Assembly: GCA_023334545.1 (NCBI GenBank)
Contig: JAADVB010000026.1
Location: 1 to 64,000, forward strand
DNA length: 64,000 bases
Reading direction: 5' to 3'
Source: Salisapilia sapeloensis
Lineage: Eukaryota; Oomycota; Peronosporomycetes; Peronosporales; Salisapiliaceae
Shown here in pieces: positions 35,319-44,759 of the stretch (positions are counted from its first letter, which is position 1; each line of letters opens with the position of its first letter). The position numbers and the translations under genes are program-made. The notes under the pieces were generated by a model. That model searched no databases, was not told where the DNA came from, and saw only the letters and a list, made by a program, of their open reading frames with translations.

Positions 35319-37007
35319 CTATTCCAACTGGATTTTTGGAAAAGCAACAAACGGTGTCTTGTGGTCGATTTGATCCGTCATGATACCAGGTTGGTCTAAG
35401 TACAGCTTCGCGTGGTTGACGGTCCTTGAGCCTGCTGGGGTACCGATGCGATCAAGAATACGTGACGCAGACGAAGGAATGGCAGGTTGGAGCAAAATAG
35501 TACACACTCGAACGGCATCAATGGATGTGTAAAGAACGGTGTCTAGACGCTCTTTCGTGACTCGATACTCGTCTGAATCCTTCTCCAATTGCTTTAACTT
35601 TTTGTTCAGTACCCAAGGAGCATTCGTCGTGAAGTAGCCATTGACATCATACAAGAAGCGAACGATCGCTTGGAGTCCGTTGTGGAAATCTGGGACCTCA
35701 AAGCACCGTTCGACCTCGACTAATAGATCCTCGGCCTTTCGCTTTAAACTCTCTTCTTCATCTCCTAACACGGCAGGAAGTGCTGGCATCCGGCCGTCTT
35801 GTAAAAATGCTTTTCCAGTACTTCTAGACAGTAAGTTTCCAAGCGTGTCAGCGAGTTCACTATTCACCCGAGTTTCCAGTAACTTGGCATTAAAGTCACC
35901 ATCGTTACTTAGTACACTATCACGCAAGAGGAAGAAACGCACGGGGTCTGGACCGTATAACTTTAGCAAGTCTAACGGATTGACAACGTTGCCCAGACTC
36001 TTAGACATCTTCACGTTGTCCACTGTCCAGTGGGAATGGGCGACAATACGTTTCGGTAGTGGTAATCCGGCGGCCATGAGGAAGGCAGGCCAGTAGATCG
36101 CGTGAAATTTCAAAATGTCCTTGCCGACGATGTGGTAGTCGGCTGGCCATGCGTCTACTTGACCAGGATATCCAGCGCACGTGAGGTAGTTTGTAAGCGC
36201 ATCGAGCCATACGTAGACACAATGACTGTCGTCATCAGGGACATCGATCGCCCATTGAATTTTCGACCGCAAGCGAGAGACAGAGATGTCCCGAAGACCT
36301 GCTTCGACAGTCGCACGCACTTCATTATGTCTACTGGGTGGTACGACCGCATCCGGATTGGCATCCAACCATTCGAGCAATTGGTCTTGGAAAGCAGACA
36401 ATTTGAACTTATAGTTTTCTTCACGTAGCTTTTCAACTCGATGACCACTCTCTTTCGATATCTTGTACTCTCCGTCAGCAGAATCTTCAACCTGCAAGTC
36501 CGTCAGGAATGATTCATCCGATTTACAGTACCACGACTCGTGTTCGCCCAAGTAGATGTATCCATTATCTCGGATCGTACGCCACAATACTTCTACTGCC
36601 TTGTGATGATCGGGTTCACTCGTACGAATGTAGCGCGAGTACTGGACATCACACTGGTCAAACGTCGATTGAAAGCGAGCCGAGATGCTATCACAAAAGC
36701 TCTTATAATCAGTTGTACCACTAGCTTCCGCTGCTTCCTGTACTTTCAATCCGTGCTCATCCGTGCCAGTAGTAAATCGAACAGACTTATTCTTCAATTG
36801 AAACCACCTTGTCATGGCATCCGTCAGCACTGCTGAATGGACATGACCAATATGTGGCTCTGCATTCACGTAGAAAATAGGTGTCGTCAATAGCATTGGT
36901 TTTGCATCATCTTTGCCATCATTCGCAGTCGTAGCAAATGGTCGATGGATACTAGAGTATCGCTTCGATAAGCAAGTAGGCCGCAAGCCACTTGACCTCC
37001 GCCACAT
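35319..37007 (-). CDS. MARS2: Methionyl-tRNA synthetase, mitochondrial type
   Basis: Single exon, 562 residues. This class I synthetase charges tRNA-Met. The nucleotide-binding motif is intact (AEPHIGHVHSAVLTD, an HIGH box), the acceptor motif TGTDEHGLKVQEAA follows, and the catalytic lysine loop reads KMSKSLGNVV. Anticodon-binding helices lie from about residue 400 (FEVPDFHNGLQAI, FTTNAPWVL). The zinc-knuckle insert is reduced, as in the bacterial-like mitochondrial enzymes. Residues 1-35 (MWRRSSGLRPTCLSKRYSS...) are basic and serine-rich with no early acidic residue, a mitochondrial presequence. Length matches mitochondrial MetRS and lacks the C-terminal tRNA-binding domain of cytosolic forms. 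It shares a 104-bp spacer with the divergent GFAT gene. Confidence 0.95.
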   Translation of the reverse strand: MWRRSSGLRPTCLSKRYSSIHRPFATTANDGKDDAKPMLLTTPIFYVNAEPHIGHVHSAVLTDAMTRWFQLKNKSVRFTTGTDEHGLKVQEAAEASGTTDYKSFCDSISARFQSTFDQCDVQYSRYIRTSEPDHHKAVEVLWRTIRDNGYIYLGEHESWYCKSDESFLTDLQVEDSADGEYKISKESGHRVEKLREENYKFKLSAFQDQLLEWLDANPDAVVPPSRHNEVRATVEAGLRDISVSRLRSKIQWAIDVPDDDSHCVYVWLDALTNYLTCAGYPGQVDAWPADYHIVGKDILKFHAIYWPAFLMAAGLPLPKRIVAHSHWTVDNVKMSKSLGNVVNPLDLLKLYGPDPVRFFLLRDSVLSNDGDFNAKLLETRVNSELADTLGNLLSRSTGKAFLQDGRMPALPAVLGDEEESLKRKAEDLLVEVERCFEVPDFHNGLQAIVRFLYDVNGYFTTNAPWVLNKKLKQLEKDSDEYRVTKERLDTVLYTSIDAVRVCTILLQPAIPSSASRILDRIGTPAGSRTVNHAKLYLDQPGIMTDQIDHKTPFVAFPKIQLE

Positions 37008-37111
37008 CTTGCGTTAGAGGTTCAGGAATTGGTGTGTGATTATCGTATGTGCTAAACTATGCATACGTATAAATAGCGTCCGATCCCAGGTCGACACGTC
37101 ACCAAAAAGCG
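37008..37111. promoter_or_regulatory. Bidirectional spacer MetRS / GFAT
   Basis: 104 bp lie between opposed start codons of two genes whose products both carry presequence-like N-termini. Co-regulation is plausible but not shown by the sequence. No TATA or CCAAT box is evident. Confidence 0.45.
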
Positions 37112-39226
37112 ATGTTAAGGGTCGGAACGCGGCGTATCCGAGCTGCTTGTGCGCCTCTTGCGACTCATCGGAAGCAACTAGCTACTGCAACTTCTAACTA
37201 TTGGTCCAGTGGATCTGAGAATGACCGATCGACTATCTCAAAGGCTCTATTATTCGCACTAGGGGCGACGGGAGCTGGAGCGATTCTATTTGGTGATCAT
37301 GAAGCTGACAATTGCGGCATTGTGGGCGTCGTGAGCAAGAATGATACGGCTTCTGACTTTCTACTGGAAGGATTGACCATCCTGCAGAATCGAGGGTATG
37401 ATTCAGCCGGTATGTCGACGCAAAAGTTCGATCCAGAGACTCCGAACGAGCCGGCACCCATCACGACGACCAAGTTCGCGTCCGTTCGTAACACTGCTGA
37501 CTCTATCCTCTTATTGAAAGAGACTCGAGGCAAGCATGATGGCAATAACGTCGGTATTGCCCACACACGATGGGCGACGCATGGTGCCAAAACCAACCAG
37601 AATTCGCATCCGCACGTAGACTCTCACAATCGCGTCTCGCTCGTACACAATGGAACGTTGACAAACTACTACGAAATCAAGCAGGAGCTCATGGAAGAAG
37701 GAATCAAGTTCTCCACGGAAACGGATACGGAAGTTGCAGCGCAACTGATTGGACATTTCATGGGCGAAGGTGCCGATCTAGTGACAGCCACTCGTCTCGC
37801 GCTTAGTAAGCTCGAAGGTACATGGGGCATCTGTGTCATGTCGAGAGACGATCCTGGCAAGATCGTCATCGCGCGAAACGGGTCGCCGATCTGCATTGGC
37901 TACGGTAGCGATGAAATGTACGTAGCGTCCGAAACGACAGCATTCAGTCGATACACCAAGCGCTTTATCTCGCTACAAGATGGAGAGATTGCCGTCCTAT
38001 CTTCTGAGTCCGCTGAAGTCAATCCTCCTCATGACGACAAAGGATTGCTGCAAAACTTCCCGACAAGTCGATTCGCCATTGCCCCAGACGTGAAAGTTCG
38101 AACGACACCTGCACCGTATCCCCACTGGACGATACGCGAGATCATGGAACAACCGAAAGCTGTCGCTTCTGCCCTCGGCTATGGTGGACGTGTATCTGAT
38201 GATCACGTCTACCTCGGAGGTCTCGAAGCCGATAAAGACCGCATACTACAGATAAAGCACTTGCTCATCTCTGCCTGTGGAACCTCCCTCTATGCCAGTA
38301 AATACGGCGCGAAGCTCATGCGTTCATTGAACTCGTTTGATTCAGTCGCGACGGAAGATGCGTCCGAGTGCTCGAGCGATAGGTTCCCACGAAAAGATGG
38401 TGGTGTCCTCGTCGTGTCTCAATCAGGAGAAACCAAAGACGTCCATCGTGTGCTTAAGTCTGTCGAGGAACTGCCGCTTGAGATCCCGACATTTTCCGTC
38501 GTGAACAACGTCGGATCGCTCATTGCACGCACGACCAAGTGCGGCGTCTACTTGAATGCCGGACGTGAAATGGCTGTGGCGAGCACCAAGGCATTCGTGA
38601 CGCAGGTAGCTGTCATGGGTCTCATTGCCTCCTGGTTCTCACAAAACCGAGCGGATGGTAATCGAGGCAAGCGTGAGGAGCTCATCCAATGCATGCACCG
38701 TCTTCCGATCGCCATTGGCATGGCTCTACGCACACGCGACCAATGTGCCTCTATCGCGGATCACCTACTCGGTGCAGAGCACTTGTTCGTGCTCGGTCGT
38801 GGCTACGGAGAACCCATTGCATATGAAGGTGCGCTAAAGATCAAGGAGATTACGTACTTGCATGCAGAGGGTTATCCTGGTGGAGCTCTCAAGCATGGTC
38901 CGTTTGCATTGATTGAAGGGGAGAAAGATGGCAAGTTTGGTGCGACGCCCATCATTCTCATCGTTCTAGACGATGAGCATGCCAACTTCATGAAAACGGC
39001 AGCGGAAGCTGTACGTGCGCGAGGTGCATACACGATCGTTATCACTGATAATCCAGAGATGTGTGAGAGCATTGCTGACACGGTCGTGCCTATCCCGACG
39101 AATGGACCGATGACAGCGTTGCTCGCATCAATTCCGTTGCAACTGATTGCGTACGAACTGGCAGTACGTCGAGGCGTGAACCCAGATGTGCCACGTAACT
39201 TGGCCAAGTCCGTGACAGTCGATTAG
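37112..39226 (+). CDS. Glutamine:fructose-6-phosphate aminotransferase (GFAT) with organelle-type leader
   Basis: Single exon, 704 residues. GFAT makes glucosamine-6-phosphate, the committed step to UDP-GlcNAc. The glutaminase half has CGIVGVV, NRGYDSAGMS, HTRWATHGAKT and HNGTLTNY. The isomerase half has two SIS domains (ISACGTSLYAS, VVSQSGETKD; VLGRGYGEP, EGALKIKEITYLHAEGYPGGALKHGP) and the conserved ending PRNLAKSVTVD. The catalytic Cys is residue 68, preceded by an arginine-rich leader (MLRVGTRRIRAACAPLATHRKQ) and a hydrophobic stretch at about 44-60. Ordinary GFAT exposes this Cys after removal of Met1 alone. Here activity as a glutaminase needs cleavage directly before Cys68, or the protein uses ammonia. 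The frame is open from 37112 with no internal ATG just before the Cys. Confidence 0.95.
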   Translation: MLRVGTRRIRAACAPLATHRKQLATATSNYWSSGSENDRSTISKALLFALGATGAGAILFGDHEADNCGIVGVVSKNDTASDFLLEGLTILQNRGYDSAGMSTQKFDPETPNEPAPITTTKFASVRNTADSILLLKETRGKHDGNNVGIAHTRWATHGAKTNQNSHPHVDSHNRVSLVHNGTLTNYYEIKQELMEEGIKFSTETDTEVAAQLIGHFMGEGADLVTATRLALSKLEGTWGICVMSRDDPGKIVIARNGSPICIGYGSDEMYVASETTAFSRYTKRFISLQDGEIAVLSSESAEVNPPHDDKGLLQNFPTSRFAIAPDVKVRTTPAPYPHWTIREIMEQPKAVASALGYGGRVSDDHVYLGGLEADKDRILQIKHLLISACGTSLYASKYGAKLMRSLNSFDSVATEDASECSSDRFPRKDGGVLVVSQSGETKDVHRVLKSVEELPLEIPTFSVVNNVGSLIARTTKCGVYLNAGREMAVASTKAFVTQVAVMGLIASWFSQNRADGNRGKREELIQCMHRLPIAIGMALRTRDQCASIADHLLGAEHLFVLGRGYGEPIAYEGALKIKEITYLHAEGYPGGALKHGPFALIEGEKDGKFGATPIILIVLDDEHANFMKTAAEAVRARGAYTIVITDNPEMCESIADTVVPIPTNGPMTALLASIPLQLIAYELAVRRGVNPDVPRNLAKSVTVD

Positions 39227-39297
39227 CATCTTTGAGTAAGTAAACAAGCTCCATACAAAGTACTTTTTTCTCTCTACACCCATCTCTTTTATCCTTG

Positions 39298-40808
39298 CTA
39301 GTTCTTCTTTAGATTGATCATCTTGGAAGGACCTATGGGAATTACTTGTAGCATCGTTCGATTCTGAATGCCTGCATTTGCAAGTGTTTCGTCCAAGTGA
39401 CGTAGACGCTTTCCATGCGGAAAGAAAAGGTCGAAGCTATTGGTACTGGTAAATCGTCTTTGCCTACGTAGCAAGACAGACTTGAGGTGGCCAACTGTCT
39501 TGGAAGTGTGGACTTGAATAGTAATCAGCATGCCTCCAGGCAGTCGAAAGCTTACTGCTATAAAGACCCCTTTGTCGTCTAGATCTAATTCACTTTTCCT
39601 TTCACTTACGAGGTGAAACACATCGTCTACTTCTTGACCTTGCTGTAGTATTTGCGTGGAAGACGGAGAGTTGGTCGACACCGATGTGGTTACTTCATCT
39701 TTGCTATCGTCTACGTTTCCATCAAGATCTTCGTCTTGAGCAACATACCTGAGGAGACCACAGCGCTTTGCAAGTTGAGTAATGCGTCGCTTTCCACTTG
39801 GCTGGCATTTAACCCAGTCCAAAGCATCAAATTCGTCTTTAGCATTTTTGCTCTTACCTCGTTCTTTCGATAGCATCGGCAAGGAGGAAGAGCGATCTAA
39901 CTTTGCTCCCTCTTTATTTCCCTCTAGTTGATGCTTATACGTAGCAATGGCACTCTCGACCTTCTTTTTCTGCTGAAAGTATGCATCAGATCCGTTCCAT
40001 GCATCTGAAACTGCGTTAGACGGCAGCTTATAGCCAGGATTCCAGACAATGTTGCGCTTCGCATTCGACTTTCCAAACAATGCCGTCGTAGATTCTTCTT
40101 CCCGGTTGTGATAACTTGATTGAGCATCCCACAATCTTGGGATGCCGAGCTTTACGTCATCCGTGTATTCACTAGGTTTAGCCATATCCATTACTCGTTC
40201 AGCTTTCGGAAATCGGTAGCTTTGGACACTGCTTAAAATCACGTGGTAACTTGGATTCTGTTCACCTCGTGTACCTTCGCACTCTTGTTCTACTTGAAAT
40301 CGATCTTTTCGCGATCCAAATGGAAACTTCCTGCCTTTGCGAGTAGATGATGTCGGCGCCGAAAGCTCTACCGTTGTCATACCTCTTGGTTTTGTCCCCT
40401 TTAGCATACGCTTCGCTTTGGTGATACGCTTGGAACCTGATGAAGGATCGCGTGGTTTCGAACGAAAGCAGGCCGACTCTTGTAAATTCTTATCCAAAGC
40501 CCACGGATCTCTCAAATCGTACGCTCCTGGACCAGGTTCGTTCTACGTATATGATAATAAAAAGCTTCATCACAAACAACATTGACGTGCATCCTTACCT
40601 CACTTTCATCTTTCGAACCACGGCGTAGTGTACTCTCAAGTGCATAAGAAGGTGGTACATGAAGTTTTTTGGCCAACTTGTCTACATCCACGTCCACTTT
40701 TTGTGACTCTAGCTTCACAAGCAATCGAAAGATGTCGGACGACAGTACTGGCTGATGTCCGAGTACCTCCTCGACTGGATGATACATGCATCGTGTATTC
40801 ACCATCAT
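39298..40808 (-). CDS. SHIPPO/STPGR-motif protein with C-terminal ubiquitin-like domain
   Basis: Exons 40808-40599 and 40542-39298 (56-bp intron) give about 484 residues. The acceptor at 40543 restores EPGPGAYDLRDPWA at about residues 72-84, a sperm-tail PG-rich (SHIPPO) motif. Degenerate copies occur further on (NPSYHV near SSVQSYRFPKAER; NIVWNPGYKLP). Such motifs are typical of microtubule-inner proteins of motile axonemes. The middle is basic and low in complexity. Residues about 395-470 form a ubiquitin-like fold (AVSFRLPGGMLITIQVHTS ... VGHLKSVLL ... LFFPHGKRL ... LANAGIQNRTMLQV) without a C-terminal Gly-Gly, so it is not a conjugating ubiquitin. The N-terminal start is uncertain (first in-frame ATG used; an earlier exon is possible). 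An axonemal role is inferred. Confidence 0.7.
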
Positions 40809-40908
40809 CCAACGCAAACTCTTGGCGTCGAACAAAATTCAAAAGTTATATTTAGATTCAGAACGTAGCTTGAAAAGTCGAATCGATGCAAGAGAGAAAG
40901 ATGGTTTA

Positions 40909-43200
40909 CTAGTGCGAACCACGTCCAGCCAAGGGCGACGACAAGAGGACATTCAGAATGCGTTCAGCCGTCGGCCTCAAGTGCGGATCAAATTGCAGAC
41001 ACTCGTGCGTCAAACGACGAATGACTTCCGGGCATGAGTCACTTACCTTGGGCTTCAACTTACCCAGCGCCACTTTCTGCACAATCGTCGATTCCTCCAA
41101 TTGCAAATCGGCAAACGGGATCCTGTGCGTATCAAGTTCCGTTAGCAGCACGCCGAACGAGTACACATCCGCGCTTTCGCTGTACATCTCTCCAAGAATG
41201 AGTTCCGGCGCGACCCAACGAGCAGTACCGACGTTGCCAGTCATCGTCTGATGCACCGTCCGCTGCCTGCTCTCTCCAAAGTCCGAGATCTTTGCACCTT
41301 TATGCGAGTCCACCAAGATGTTGCGTGATTTAATGTCACGATGGATAAGCGGTGGCTGGCGACTGTGAAGGTAGTACAGCGCCTCACTGATGTGGCAGCA
41401 GTACGCTCCTTTCGTGCCTTCCCACGGCAAGCGAGATCCAGACACTTCCCGCAGTACTGACAGCAAGTCGCCCGAGTCCATGTACTCGGTGACGATCTGC
41501 AGATCGCTCATGTCGTCCTTCCAACACGCTCCGTAGAGACCCATGACTCGACTGTGATGCAGACTCGAGAGTAGGTTCAACTCTCCGATAAATGCCTCCG
41601 TACTGCCTTCATCCGTAAGCAACAGCTTCTTCACTGCGACCATCTGCATGTCATACTGCGCCAGCCATACCTCTCCAAAAGATCCTTTCGCAATCACTCG
41701 TGTAAAGTTCAGGTCTTCCTCCGGGATACGCAGGACATCTGGATTGATCTCACCCTTCTCAAGCGGACGCAAGGCATTGTTCTGTCGCATCTGCGCTGGA
41801 TCGAGACCAGCGTACGTCGAGACGGCTGCGCTCGCAGCGGAAAGACCACGAGAGTTGCGGTTCTGGGGAGTCCCGACACTGCCTCTTCCACCTTGGAAGC
41901 CAGGAGACTTGCCATTGTTGGCAGAAGCACGTGGGACAGAGTGAAGTGGCTGCTCATTGTTACCTTTGTGTTGCGACTGCCGGTGTTCAAACGTCGTAGG
42001 TAAGGAATTCGACGTCGAGTTCGACGCATATGGTGACTGGGATGGCGTGTAGCCTGCTGTGGAGGATTTCTTACGACGGCAGAAGAAGAAGATGGCGCCG
42101 AAGACAGCTAGTACGACGACAGCCGCGACGACGACGAGTACGATGAGCAGATTATTGCTTCCACCATCGTCACCAGAGTCGCTGACACAAACGTAGGATT
42201 CACGAATCTTGCGTTCAGTTGTGTCGGACGGACAGGAACCGGATGCAGCTTGGACACCGAGTGTCGAATCACTACTTAAACCATTGAGCATTTCTGCTTG
42301 GTCGGACGTCACAGTGAGTGATGAGATGGAGTTCCCATCTAGATAGAGAGACTCGAGCAATGACATGTTAAGTATAGACGAAGGGAATTCTGTGAGAGAG
42401 TTCTCCCGCAGGTCTAGTGTCGTCAGCCCTGCGATGACAGTGTCAAACTTATCGAGAGCGTTGCCACTAAGATTGAGTGACGTAAGTTTTTGAAAGACTT
42501 TCGACTCGTCGGTATCGGACGGGACGGATGCAATGTCATTGTTCGAGAGATTCAGATTCCGGAGGTTGGATAGATCCGACAAGTTGATCGGATAATCTTT
42601 GATTTTACAATTGACGAGGAAGAGGGATGAGACACTAGTTGTAACGAAAGCGTCGGTCATGGCAGATAAGTCCAAATTAATGAGAGCTAGCTGCCCCAAG
42701 GTTTTTGCACTCTCGAAGACGTCACTATCGAAATCAACAGTCTTCACGGACCCTTTCTGGACGCCGATTCGACCAAAGCCTGTGATTTGTCTATATCGAC
42801 CGTGTTAATCTATCCATACACTTGACAAAGTAGATATAAATACATACATCCGCTCTACGTTTTCCGGGAAGGTGAAGCTATTAATGGTATCGATAGGTGC
42901 TGTGGCCCTGGCGTCACCATCCCGTGGTTCATTCACAAAGAGCATCCACTGGTACAATAAAATATTATACGGATTCACGCACTGGTACGTGCAAGTCGAG
43001 CCTTGCGTGTTACAATCGTCACCAGCAGCGTCATTACAAGAGGCGTCGGCGTCGCTCCCATACTGGATGCACGCAGAATCCTGAGAACAGTCATCACAAT
43101 CCGTGAGCACTACGGCCGATGTATCCGCACACCATTCTCCTGACCCACTCTCCTGTCCGTAGACACCAACAAGCAGGAGAAGACTCCACCACAATCGCAT
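40909..43200 (-). CDS. LRR receptor-like protein kinase (TKL type)
   Basis: Exons 43200-42848 and 42790-40909 (57-bp intron, phase 2) give about 744 residues. A signal peptide (MRLWWSLLLLVGVYGQ) is followed by a cysteine-rich ectodomain (CDDCSQDSAC, CTYQC) and a few leucine-rich repeats (LSNLRNLNLSNNDIASVP, LTSLNLSGNALDKF, LTTLDLRENSLTEFP). A transmembrane helix (LLIVLVVVAAVVVLAVFGAIFFF) ends in a CRRKK stop-transfer. The cytoplasmic kinase starts near ITRVIAKGSFGEVW-like glycine loop sequence and has VAVKKLLL, HRDIKSRNILVD, DFGES and GTARWVAPELIL, so all catalytic residues are present. The juxtamembrane region is Ser-rich. A cell-surface receptor kinase is clear; ligand and targets are unknown. 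It is head to head with the first double-PH gene. Confidence 0.92.
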
Positions 43201-43387
43201 GAGACTGTACTTTAAGTATTCGGATCAAATTTATCAAATGACGCATAAAGTGTTTTGTACCAATCAGAAAACTCGCAGGTGTAATTTGAACCAATAAAAA
43301 TCCACCGTTTCGAACATGGATTTTCGCAACAGGTGCACCTACGTCGTCCTTTAGCACGCCAATACCGCCCTTGTCTTCCGAGCAAGC
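43201..43387. promoter_or_regulatory. Bidirectional spacer LRR kinase / double-PH gene with two CCAAT motifs
   Basis: 187 bp between opposed start codons contain CCAATCA at 43260 and CCAATAA at 43291, 31 bp apart on the same strand. CCAAT boxes bind NF-Y in most eukaryotes; their use here is inferred. Confidence 0.45.
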
Positions 43388-44539
43388 ATGTCTCGACAAG
43401 ATCAAGTCACGTACTCTGGATGGGTCTTCAAAGAAGGTAGTCTTATCAAGAGTTGGAAGAAACGATTTCTTGTCGTGAAACACCGGGATCTGGCGTACTA
43501 TAAAAACACCGACGAAAGGAATCAGGCACAGATCTTGGGTGCACTCACGATTGAAAGCGTCGAGAAGCTTTCGGATATCACGAATGGCCTGCTTATCCAT
43601 GGTAGCAATGGACGAGACTTGAAGATCTTTACAGACACGAAAGCAGAGATGGAGAAATGCTATGCCGCCATCGCTCAGGACTGTCGCCATTCTTCCGGCG
43701 GAGTGTCCCACGCCCCTGCGACGCATATCCCACCTCCGCGTCGAGAATCAAGTGTCGATGGCTCCAAGGCCCTGCGTCGAGTCGGGTGGTTGGAAAAGGA
43801 AGGACAGAACTTTCATACTTGGAAGAAGCGATACTTTGTATTGGACAAGGACCAGATCTCGTACGCTGCGCAAGTGAATGGGGATGCGCTAGGTGAAGGA
43901 CGTGTCGTTGCCGTACGTCGAGACGGATCGAGGCCGTATACGTTGGAAATTACATTAGATTCAGGAAGACAGCTACGCGTTGGTGCCAAGACCGAGTTCG
44001 AAGCGGACGATTGGCTTAAAGCGATCCGTCGCGCTGCCGTGGAAAGCAGTAGATCGGAGTCTTCTGCACATGACAATCACGCTCGGACTTCCACGAGCTC
44101 TCGCAATGATCGACCACTATCTCCACTGCAAACGTCCCCACCAGCGTATACGTACGAAGACGACGATCCGAATGCCTTGTTCGGACCAGGCAAAGACGAA
44201 TCTTCCCAGTCGACAGCGACTACAGACGACGCTAACTTGCAGTCGGAAGACGCACAAACCGAGAGCAGTGACGATCCGACCAAGTTCTTCGGTCGACGAA
44301 TCGTCTTGGACGATACGAGCGGTGGGAACCAAACGTTCACGGAGGAGAAAGCATTTTCTCCCAAAGCTCCTGGTAAAGATACAATCCTTCAGATGCGTGA
44401 AGACGACCGTCTGTTGCTTCAAGAGCTCGAGGAAGAACGTCGAGAAGCCGAGCAAAGCCACTACGTTGTCGATCGATCTCAACTACCTGCTGCCCAGAGA
44501 GGGAACGCCACAGCCTGCGCTTGCTGCATTCTCATGTAG
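43388..44539 (+). CDS. Double-PH protein with C-terminal CaaX box
   Basis: Single exon, 383 residues. PH1 at about 8-105 (YSGWVFKEGSLIKSWKKRFLVV ... NGLLIHGSNGRDLKIFTDT). PH2 at about 130-230 (RRVGWLEKEGQNFHTWKKRYFVLD ... DDWLKAIRRAA). A disordered acidic middle (about 235-345) is followed by a charged helix (DRLLLQELEEERREAEQ). The protein ends ACACCILM: CILM is a CaaX box with Met in the last position, favouring farnesylation, and the cysteines just before it could be palmitoylated. Membrane anchoring is therefore predicted both by the PH pair and by lipidation. It is a tandem paralogue of the next gene, which lacks the CaaX ending. Confidence 0.88.
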   Translation: MSRQDQVTYSGWVFKEGSLIKSWKKRFLVVKHRDLAYYKNTDERNQAQILGALTIESVEKLSDITNGLLIHGSNGRDLKIFTDTKAEMEKCYAAIAQDCRHSSGGVSHAPATHIPPPRRESSVDGSKALRRVGWLEKEGQNFHTWKKRYFVLDKDQISYAAQVNGDALGEGRVVAVRRDGSRPYTLEITLDSGRQLRVGAKTEFEADDWLKAIRRAAVESSRSESSAHDNHARTSTSSRNDRPLSPLQTSPPAYTYEDDDPNALFGPGKDESSQSTATTDDANLQSEDAQTESSDDPTKFFGRRIVLDDTSGGNQTFTEEKAFSPKAPGKDTILQMREDDRLLLQELEEERREAEQSHYVVDRSQLPAAQRGNATACACCILM

Positions 44540-44759
44540 ATATTCTCTCGTACAGTACTCTCTTTTCCTCCATCTTGATTTGTAGCTTGAAAGTGAATAG
44601 CACTTGTACTTGATCCGTCCTATCTCGTTACTCTCGTCCTCTTCGGGTGTCGGATGCCACCACGTACGTATTACATTCAAGCGACATGCACGTGGTGGAT
44701 TCTACCAGTATACCATACGACGTTCAAGTGAAGACCATCAATACCGCTCTAGCGCGACG

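Noticed and set aside
43094-43726. 210-codon minus-strand frame over the LRR/double-PH spacer
   Set aside because: Covers the start of the double-PH gene antisense and the kinase signal peptide; no domain and no good start.
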